Positions 1 through 4,079 of a DNA stretch of 5,182 nucleotides are shown here, one piece after another (the first letter of the stretch is position 1; the number at the start of each line of letters is the position of its first letter). The position numbers and the translations under genes were made by a program. Source of the DNA: Candidatus Cloacimonadota bacterium (lineage in GTDB: Bacteria; Cloacimonadota; Cloacimonadia; Cloacimonadales; Cloacimonadaceae). Location of the stretch: positions 1-5,182 of the forward strand of contig JALNXT010000134.1 in NCBI GenBank assembly GCA_023230245.1. Direction: 5' to 3'. Below the pieces are notes generated by a model. That model was not told the origin of the DNA. It was given only the letters and a program-made list of their open reading frames with translations, and did no database searches.

Positions 1-50
1 AGGGGAAAGGGGGTAGTGTGAACAACAGTAAAGAGTTAAGGGGAAAGGGG
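1..50. repeat. G-tract direct repeats AGGGGAAAGGGG
   Basis: AGGGGAAAGGGG occurs at 1-12 and 39-50, 38 bp apart, leaving four runs of four or more G on the plus strand with a long central loop. By hand count the 50 bases contain 23 G and only 2 C. Quadruplex formation is conceivable but the 26-base middle loop makes it weak. The left copy may continue beyond the window edge. Confidence 0.6.
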
Positions 51-190
51 AGGTTTGACAAAAAAGGGTGTTTTTGGGATATGTTACGACAAGAGGTTTG
101 ACAATTTTGACAGCAGGTTTGACAAAAAAGGGTGTTTTTGGGATATGTTACGACAAGAGGTTTGACAATTTTGACAGCAGGTTTGACAAA
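51..190. repeat. Two perfect 64-bp tandem repeats plus 12 bp, with five phased AGGTTTGACA boxes
   Basis: Bases 51-114 and 115-178 are identical, and 179-190 begins a third unit. AGGTTTGACA occurs at 51, 94, 115, 158 and 179, giving spacings of 43, 21, 43 and 21, close to four and two helical turns, so all boxes face the same side of the DNA. An additional TTTTGACAGC follows the boxes at 94 and 158. The unit is not a multiple of 3, so it is not a coding repeat. It could be an operator, iteron or transposase-binding array. It lies in the gene-free 298 bp after the gp10-like gene. Confidence 0.9.
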
Positions 191-290
191 CAATTAGCAT
201 GGGAGAAGTGGGTAGGGTGGGGCAAAAGAATATTAGGGGGTAAGAGGGTATTGCATGAAACAAGGGTGGTGGCATAGGTGTAGATACAAG
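191..290 (-). terminator. C-rich, G-poor downstream transcript: candidate Rho-utilisation region
   Basis: By hand count the plus strand has 40 G and 7 C in these 100 bases, so a transcript leaving the gp10-like gene would carry 40 C and 7 G. Unstructured C-over-G RNA just after the last gene is the known hallmark of Rho loading sites. No hairpin with a U-tract is present in 1-298, so a Rho-dependent end is the likeliest way to stop this operon if it stops here. The strand skew could instead have another cause. Confidence 0.35.
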
Positions 291-298
291 ACAAGCTG

Positions 299-781
299 CT
301 AAACACTTTTTAATTCTTTTAGGCTTTGCAGGATAGCTTGCAGGAGGAAGCGGCGGGGTTTGAAGCCTTGTTTTTTAATTTTGGATGCTACAGCCCAGGC
401 AAGGGAGTGGTAGCGATCGGAGATCTGCTGTTGTTTTGAGTTTAGCTTTGCTGAGGTGTTTAAGCGGACAGGGAGCTTGATGCCACGAGAGGAAGAGGAG
501 AGGAGGCGTTTCTTTCTTGCCCATTCTTCAATGATGCTTACGGGGGGCATTTTACCGGGTTCACGACCTTCGTGGATATACGCAGCGTAGGGGGCAATTT
601 TGGAATCCACAAAGACATCTATCAGTTTCTTATCCGGGTAGTATTTGGTTTTAACGGCACGGCGGAGTTTACCCCAGGCGACAAGCTTTTCATCATCTAC
701 AATTTTGACGGCTTTCTCCTCGATACAATTGGCAAGGTTGGTTAAGAGGGTATCTACAAGGGTGGTGAGATTTTGAGGCAT
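299..781 (-). CDS. HK97 gp10-like head-tail joining / tail completion protein
   Basis: With the start at 781 this is a 160-residue protein ending in TAG at 301-299. Family-like features run in order: helix NLTTLVDTLLTNLANCIEEKAV (4-25), GKLRRAV (37-43, like the GxLRxSI motif), a strand pair with LIDVFVDSKIAPYAAYIHEGREP (53-75, the YAxYxExG motif), a basic loop about residues 89-120, and LAWAVASKIKKQGFKPRRFLLQAI (127-150), the typical IxxxGxxPRxFLxxAL ending. Proteins of this family sit at the capsid-tail interface or complete the tail tube and are usually 100-170 residues, which fits. The longer frame to 865 adds only repeat-derived residues (RTGGRRYAP) and is not favoured. It is translationally coupled to the ORF upstream and is the last gene of this cluster in the window. 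Confidence 0.75.
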   Translation of the reverse strand: MPQNLTTLVDTLLTNLANCIEEKAVKIVDDEKLVAWGKLRRAVKTKYYPDKKLIDVFVDSKIAPYAAYIHEGREPGKMPPVSIIEEWARKKRLLSSSSRGIKLPVRLNTSAKLNSKQQQISDRYHSLAWAVASKIKKQGFKPRRFLLQAILQSLKELKSV

Positions 782-954
782 TAGAGCCATCCTATTAGAC
801 GGTTTAGGGGCGTAACGGCGTCCGCCTGTACGGGGGTGTACTGGGAGCAGGCGAGACGACTGCAACTCCTGATGGCGGGCGTAACGGCGTCCGCCTGTAC
901 GTACGTTTGTACGGGGAATGTGAGTATTTGAGCCATAATTGACATCCTCTGCAT
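781..954 (-). CDS. Short repeat-filled ORF (57 residues) coupled to both neighbours
   Basis: The ATG at 954 overlaps the upstream stop (TAATG), and the TAA at 783-781 overlaps the next start (TAATG). GAGGA (967-963) lies 8 bases before the ATG. Later in-frame starts at 945 and 936 are also possible; 936 has its own AGAGGA 8 bases upstream. The peptide (MQRMSIMAQILTFPVQTY...) contains VQADAVTP twice, encoded by two copies of the palindromic repeat, and no recognisable domain. It may be translated merely as a bridge that carries ribosomes from the 481-residue gene to the gp10-like gene across a repeat insertion, rather than as a functional protein. Confidence 0.35.
   Translation of the reverse strand: MQRMSIMAQILTFPVQTYVQADAVTPAIRSCSRLACSQYTPVQADAVTPLNRLIGWL
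782..793 (-). promoter_or_regulatory. Ribosome binding site that sets the gp10-like start at 781
   Basis: AGGA (793-790) followed by 8 bases (TGGCTCTA) precedes the ATG at 781-779. The ATG at 790 overlaps AGGA itself and so lacks a usable site. The far upstream ATG at 865 lies among repeats and has no site. The same AGGA-plus-8 spacing occurs before the ATG at 954, in the near-identical context AGGATGG..CTAATGC. The chosen ATG overlaps the preceding TAA. Confidence 0.6.
808..832. repeat. Palindromic repeat element, copy 1
   Basis: Identical over 25 bases to 877-901 and in the same orientation. It ends 13 bases before the AGGA site of the gp10-like gene. In the short ORF frame it reads VQADAVTP; in the gp10 frame, upstream of the chosen start, it reads RTGGRRYAP. 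Confidence 0.8.
877..901. repeat. Palindromic repeat element, copy 2
   Basis: The 25 bases are identical to 808-832. The core GGCGTA-ACGGCG-TCCGCC differs from copies 3 and 4 by one base (T for G), which breaks one stem pair. It continues into GTACGTTTGTACGGGG, a short repetition of the GTACG end. It is read in the short ORF as VQADAVTP. The distance to copy 1 is 69 bp, a whole number of codons. Confidence 0.8.
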
Positions 955-2399
955 TAGCACCATCCTCTTATGGATATAAGCCCGGTGGAGATATTGTAAT
1001 CTACTTCCCTGGGGTGGATAAGCCTGCTATTGAAGACGAGATTGCAGTTGATGAGATCGTAGGGATTAGTAGGGACGGAATCTGTACCCAAGAAGGGTTG
1101 TAAGGAGGGTAATTGGATATCTGAAAAGGTGAGAATACATTCGTGAAGCAGGTTTCTGGACTTAAGGTAGGAATTGTAGTAGCGATCTGTGGCATCCAGC
1201 ATAGCCAAGCTGGCGACAGCAACGGCTGAGCTTTGTGGTTTTGCGGGAGGCTCAGCCTCTTCATATTCGGCTTCTATGGGGTCAAAGAGAGCGTATTTGG
1301 GGCGTTCGTCATCAATGCGGTTAATGACCTTGAACTCACCGGAAAAGTTAAGCAAAACAGCATGAGAGATGCGCAGGAATTCGGCAAGCAAGTTCTTCGC
1401 GTTATACCAGCCGGAGACGGTTTCCACTTCGCTAAGCATGATATTCCCTGAGTAAAGAATCGCCTCTCCGTTAACATCGTAATTTACCACACCCCAGTAG
1501 TGTTGGATTAAAGTAGATGGGACAGCAGGGATAGACAGGGGGTTCGAGAGGAGTAAGCTTTGCATATCTGCGTATGCTACCAGAGTTTTTTTATCTTGTT
1601 GAAGGGAATATACCCGCATACGGTATAGTTCGATGGTATGAGTATTCACTGGCAAATGAGTGGAATCGTCTATAACATTAAATGTATTGTTGGCGTCGTG
1701 CCATTTGGCGTGATGGGAGAAATAGATGCTAATAGCACCATTCCACATAATTAAGCCGAGATGAACCGTGTAATCCTGATTCCAAGGAACATTCCCACTG
1801 ATTTTATCATCATTGCAGTGGTAAATCTGATAATTTGCAACTTTCCATGGAAGCCATGATTCTGCGTTATATGCGAGGTGTGCATTGAGGTATGACAGGC
1901 AGGAAAGGGATTCTATGAGGCGGAGAACCTCTGCGGGAGTGTTGTTATTGCGTTCATCTTCGGTTTGCTGTATAAAGCAGGAATTGATGATGGCGGGAAT
2001 TTCCTCTATGGGGTGGGTGACAGAGCCAAGCTGGTGCTCCCGATCGGCAGCCAGAGTGATGAGTAAGCCGAAGTAGTCCATGAGATTAAACTCGATGCTT
2101 TGATCTGTAAGGCTGTAATACTGGACGGAATAGCCGGCTTCTGGCAGGACACCGGCAAAGATGGTAAGATTATTATGCTCCAAGATGAAGTTTAGGGTGT
2201 GAAAGCCGGCTTTGATCTCGCGGGAGGAGCCTTCCAAGATGGATTTGAGACCCGGGGTGTAGAGCAGTTTAATGCTGAAACGGCGGGATTCCTGAGACCA
2301 GTATTCCACGGATGAGAGGGAGATGGCATCGCTGCTGAAATCCATGATTATATCGGATTGGAAGAGGAGATCGGAATCGCGGAGGATATTGAGGATCAT
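954..2399 (-). CDS. Phage structural protein of unknown family, possibly tail-hub-like
   Basis: This is a 481-residue protein whose start overlaps the MuF stop as ATGA (2399-2396). CCGGAG (2410-2405) and a 5-base spacer precede the ATG. I do not recognise the family. The N-terminal 115 residues are beta-rich: a strand region with RRFSIKLLYTPGLKSILEG (39-57), then TIFAGVLPEAGYSV (79-92) and FNLMDYFGLLITLA (104-117). This order recalls the first barrel of phage tail-hub proteins (T4 gp27 / gpD type). The middle (about 160-330) is rich in aromatic residues. NAKNLLAEFLRISHAVLLNFSGEFKVINRI (333-362) and VDYNISTGLISIRGW (466-480) also fit hub-type domains. Residues 376-392 (AEYEEAEPPAKPQSSAV) are an acidic, proline-rich linker. 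No signal peptide or membrane segment is seen. A tail hub between MuF and a gp10-like gene would be an unusual order, so the role is a weak inference. The gene itself is clear. Confidence 0.85.
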   Translation of the reverse strand: MILNILRDSDLLFQSDIIMDFSSDAISLSSVEYWSQESRRFSIKLLYTPGLKSILEGSSREIKAGFHTLNFILEHNNLTIFAGVLPEAGYSVQYYSLTDQSIEFNLMDYFGLLITLAADREHQLGSVTHPIEEIPAIINSCFIQQTEDERNNNTPAEVLRLIESLSCLSYLNAHLAYNAESWLPWKVANYQIYHCNDDKISGNVPWNQDYTVHLGLIMWNGAISIYFSHHAKWHDANNTFNVIDDSTHLPVNTHTIELYRMRVYSLQQDKKTLVAYADMQSLLLSNPLSIPAVPSTLIQHYWGVVNYDVNGEAILYSGNIMLSEVETVSGWYNAKNLLAEFLRISHAVLLNFSGEFKVINRIDDERPKYALFDPIEAEYEEAEPPAKPQSSAVAVASLAMLDATDRYYNSYLKSRNLLHECILTFSDIQLPSLQPFLGTDSVPTNPYDLINCNLVFNSRLIHPREVDYNISTGLISIRGWC

Positions 2400-3763
2400 G
2401 ATTGCTCCGGATTGGACTGGATTCCAGCCTTCGCTGGAATGACGGGGGATGGTTGTGACGAGATTTCTGCCTTTACACGGGCTTTTATGCAGGCTATGTA
2501 TTCGTTGAACACATTATAGTTGAACCAATCGGCATATTTATCAAGGACAGCTCTATCTACGGCAAGGATGCGCTGTTTGAAGGGCTCGGAGATGGAATCC
2601 CATTCTTCGTCCATACCTAAGCGGGAGAACATCTCCTGTTCATCGGTGGTGTCGTCTGTCTCGAAGTAATCGAGGATGTATTCGTACTGTTTGACATCGC
2701 AATTTGTAACAGCCATATCAGCTCCCTTAGAAATATATTGATCGGTTAGCATCATAACCTTTCCGTGTTTAGCGGGTTTTAGGTTGTTCATAATGTATTC
2801 AATCTTTTGGGGATAGAAAGTTTTTAAGGTTTTCTTGTCAAGGCTAAATACTGCAAAATCGTGCTTTTGTTCGCCCTCTACCATTCTTACTTTGGGGTTC
2901 CAGACGTAGAGATTGAGGGAACGATCCCGGGAGGAGATAGCCAAGCCCATTTGTTTGAGGGGGTTTTGGAGCAGGGAGGAGACCAAAGAAAGGTATTCTT
3001 TATGGGTGGAAATACCCAGTTCATCCTTATGTTTAGCTGCATGATCAAAGAGTTTTTGGCGAGTAGCGTACTGGAGCTGGGAGGCTTGAGAGACAATAGA
3101 AGCGACATCTTTTTCTCTGAGCTGAATGAGGTTATTATAGCGATCCATGGCTGCGTCGTAGGGATTGGCAGGCTCTATATAGGGAACGATGCGGGTGCGG
3201 CAGTTGTAATGGTAGGGCGGGAGCCAAGGCTCCATATCGGAGGTGGGGCTTTGGGAAAAGTTATCATTGCCACTCCAGAAGGTGGCGTTTTGAACAAGAG
3301 TTTCCTGGGCATCGGCGCGAGACGAAGCTGCCTCAAGCTGAAAGGTGCGACCGTGCATCATGCGGCAGATATCTGTGGTGGCATCATCCATGTAGGCGAT
3401 CACTTTGACCATTTGGACGGAGCGAGATGCGTATTCGCTGAGGCGTTCCTGAGTTACAGCGCGGGCGGAGACAGTATTGGCGTAGCTTTCGGCTTGATCG
3501 GGGCGGAGTTCGCCACGGACGGGGTATTTATCGGTGATGAGAGAGAGGACTTGCAGATATACAGGATCGGAGCCGGTGACTGGGGATTCGGAATCTATGG
3601 CGGAACGGCGTCCGCCTGTACGGGAGTAAAGGCGTTCAAGCTCGTTTTCCAGCTCGGTTTGGGTAAGTTTTCCGGAGAGATAGCGTCGGATCAGCAGGGA
3701 GAGGAGGTATTCCCGGGAGGCGGAAGCGAGTTTGCGGTATTTAAGAAGACTTGTTAGCTGCAT
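2396..3763 (-). CDS. MuF-type minor head protein with C-terminal nuclease-toxin-like region
   Basis: This is a 455-residue protein. Residues about 85-197 match the Mu gpF / SPP1 gp7 head morphogenesis family: MVKVIAYMDDATTDICRMMHG (118-138, Cys133, His137) and PPYHYNCRTRIVPY (182-195, His185, Cys188) correspond to the conserved CxxxHG and PPxHxNCR signature. Such proteins sit at the portal vertex inside the capsid and some enter the host with the DNA. Residues about 225-330 resemble BECR-fold phage nucleases: HAAKHKDELG (241-250), a helix with EYLSLVSSLLQNP, a strand region LNLYVWNP, and LKTFYP (313-318), like the KH...TYFxP pattern of MuF toxins. Residues 350-455 form a further helical acidic part with its own possible start. 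The start ATG has AAAAGG 6 bases upstream inside the zinc-ribbon gene. Repeat elements are read through at residues 47-56 and at the C-terminal tail (VIPAKAGIQSNPEQS). The MuF call is firm; the toxin call is moderate. Confidence 0.88.
   Translation of the reverse strand: MQLTSLLKYRKLASASREYLLSLLIRRYLSGKLTQTELENELERLYSRTGGRRSAIDSESPVTGSDPVYLQVLSLITDKYPVRGELRPDQAESYANTVSARAVTQERLSEYASRSVQMVKVIAYMDDATTDICRMMHGRTFQLEAASSRADAQETLVQNATFWSGNDNFSQSPTSDMEPWLPPYHYNCRTRIVPYIEPANPYDAAMDRYNNLIQLREKDVASIVSQASQLQYATRQKLFDHAAKHKDELGISTHKEYLSLVSSLLQNPLKQMGLAISSRDRSLNLYVWNPKVRMVEGEQKHDFAVFSLDKKTLKTFYPQKIEYIMNNLKPAKHGKVMMLTDQYISKGADMAVTNCDVKQYEYILDYFETDDTTDEQEMFSRLGMDEEWDSISEPFKQRILAVDRAVLDKYADWFNYNVFNEYIACIKARVKAEISSQPSPVIPAKAGIQSNPEQS
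2412..2447. repeat. VIPAKAGIQ palindromic repeat at the MuF/downstream gene junction
   Basis: ATTCCAGC (2421-2428), CTTC and GCTGGAAT (2433-2440) make a perfect 8-bp-stem hairpin, flanked by GACTGG and GACGGGGG. Translated on the minus strand it gives PSPVIPAKAGIQSN. This translation is a well-known signature of a dispersed repeat found in many unrelated bacteria. Here it encodes the C-terminal tail of the MuF protein and ends a few bases before the CCGGAG ribosome binding site (2410-2405) of the next gene. Confidence 0.9.
2714..2728 (-). promoter_or_regulatory. Strong internal ribosome binding site and ATG within the MuF gene
   Basis: On the minus strand AAGGGAG (2728-2722), a 5-base spacer (CTGAT) and ATG (2716-2714) form an in-frame start at Met350. 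This is as good as or better than the site at the MuF start itself. Initiation here would give a 106-residue protein (2396-2716) beginning MAVTNCDVKQYEYIL, equal to the part after the nuclease-like region. Whether it is used cannot be told from sequence, since AAGGGAG also simply encodes Lys-Gly. Confidence 0.4.
3597..3624. repeat. Palindromic repeat element, copy 3, in frame inside the MuF gene
   Basis: The 28 bases are identical to 4005-4032. They encode residues 47-56 (YSRTGGRRSA region) of the MuF protein. This lies between the N-terminal helical segment and the MuF domain, probably a linker that tolerates insertion. No frame disruption results. The palindrome core is GGCGGA/TCCGCC. Confidence 0.85.
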
Positions 3764-3908
3764 TTTGAACCTTTTCTGGGTCTATAAAATACTCTGATGT
3801 ATAATAGGTGCGGCCACAGTTTGGGCATTTTCTAATACGAAAGGTGGAGGACTGCAAGCGGTGGGTTTTTAGCACCTTGGTTTGGCATTTGCACTTGGGG
3901 CAATTCAT
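3741..3908 (-). CDS. Small zinc-ribbon protein, NrdR/Ogr-like
   Basis: This is a 55-residue protein beginning MNCPKCKC and ending in TAA at 3743-3741. Cys3-x2-Cys6 (plus Cys8) and Cys28-x2-Cys31 make a four-cysteine zinc ribbon. The pattern MxCPxC, TKV, FRIRKCPNCGR, YYTSEY follows the N-terminal zinc ribbon of NrdR repressors closely. Phage Ogr/Delta late activators and Mu Com are other small zinc proteins of this size. The ATP-cone domain of NrdR is absent. The start is strong: AAAAGGAG, a 6-base spacer (TACATT), then ATG. The last 23 bp overlap the MuF gene, whose AAAAGG site lies inside this frame, so the two are probably translationally coupled. A nucleic-acid-binding regulator or morphogenesis helper is the best guess; an antitoxin role for the adjacent MuF toxin-like domain is conceivable but unsupported. 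Confidence 0.8.
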   Translation of the reverse strand: MNCPKCKCQTKVLKTHRLQSSTFRIRKCPNCGRTYYTSEYFIDPEKVQNAANKSS

Positions 3909-3922
3909 AATGTACTCCTTTT

Positions 3923-3994
3923 CTGGATACCAGACTTAATCACCCCACCCACCGAGAAGTTGGTGTTCGGGTACCCCGACGCTGGAATGACGGG
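3923..3994. repeat. Split VIPAKAGIQ-type palindrome with a 46-bp interior
   Basis: The left arm CTGGATACCAG (3923-3933) matches 10 of 11 bases, and the right part CGCTGGAATGACGGG (3980-3994) matches 15 of 15 bases, of the compact element at 2412-2447. In the compact copy the arms are separated by a few bases. Here 46 bp intervene (3934-3979), including the perfect palindrome GGGTACCC (3969-3976). The left edge touches the AAAAGGAG ribosome binding site (3922-3915) of the zinc-ribbon gene, so the 5' untranslated region of that gene is largely repeat sequence. Confidence 0.65.
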
Positions 3995-4004
3995 TGATAA
4001 GGAT

Positions 4005-4032
4005 ATGGCGGAACGGCGTCCGCCTGTACGGG
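4005..4032. repeat. Palindromic repeat element, copy 4 (intergenic)
   Basis: The 28 bases here are identical to 3597-3624 inside the MuF gene. The core is GGCGGA-ACGGCG-TCCGCC, a 6-bp inverted repeat with a 6-base loop, followed by TGTACGGG. This is the only full copy in the window outside any reading frame I accept. It lies between the terminator and a second repeat element, and has the same orientation as the other copies. Confidence 0.85.
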
Positions 4033-4041
4033 CTGATGCGG

Positions 4042-4061
4042 AAAAGGGGGCTTTCGCCCCC
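4042..4061 (-). terminator. Intrinsic terminator after the coiled-coil gene
   Basis: On the minus strand GGGGGC (4061-4056), a GAAA tetraloop and GCCCCC (4051-4046) form a perfect 6-bp GC stem, followed by TTTT (4045-4042). It begins 18 bp after the TAA of the coiled-coil gene. The U-tract is short (4 bases, then CC), so termination may be partial. If it works, it separates the coiled-coil gene from the zinc-ribbon/MuF group, which would then need its own promoter or read-through. I see no convincing -35/-10 pair in 3909-4041. Confidence 0.7.
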
Positions 4062-4079
4062 CGATATTCCCATTGTAGA

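Larger units (their letters stand above)
765..950 (-). repeat. Diverged duplicate of a gene-start region flanking the repeat cluster
   Basis: Minus-strand segments 950-920 and 795-765 align without gaps at 23 of 31 positions by hand count. Both contain AGGATG at the same distance from an ATG, then CTCAAA, two differing bases and CTCAC, encoding MAQILT and MPQNLT. The two palindromic copies lie between them. The pattern looks like a decayed duplication of the gp10-like gene's 5' end made when the repeat block arrived. Chance similarity of two translation starts is the alternative. Confidence 0.4.

Noticed and set aside
1..190. CRISPR array
   Set aside because: The 64-bp units are directly abutting and wholly identical, with no unique spacers, and no cas genes are present.
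68..277. A 69-residue plus-strand frame and a 63-residue minus-strand frame (84-275) over the 64-bp repeats
   Set aside because: The unit is not a multiple of three, so each copy is read in a different frame, giving unrelated peptides. No ribosome binding site precedes either start.
782..865. Longer version of the gp10-like protein starting at 865
   Set aside because: The extra 28 residues are encoded by repeat sequence and there is no ribosome binding site at 865, whereas 781 has AGGA at 8 bases and TAATG coupling.
1001..1264. Minus-strand 87-residue frame and other short frames (1233-1451, 1274-1477, 1885-2076, 2887-3108, 3882-4163, 3905-4147)
   Set aside because: They overlap well-supported genes or repeat elements in other frames and show neither start signals nor domains.
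2861..3757. A 298-residue open frame on the plus strand, antisense to the MuF gene
   Set aside because: The product is glycine-rich with no recognisable domain, there is no good ribosome binding site, and it is fully covered by the MuF gene with a clear family signature.
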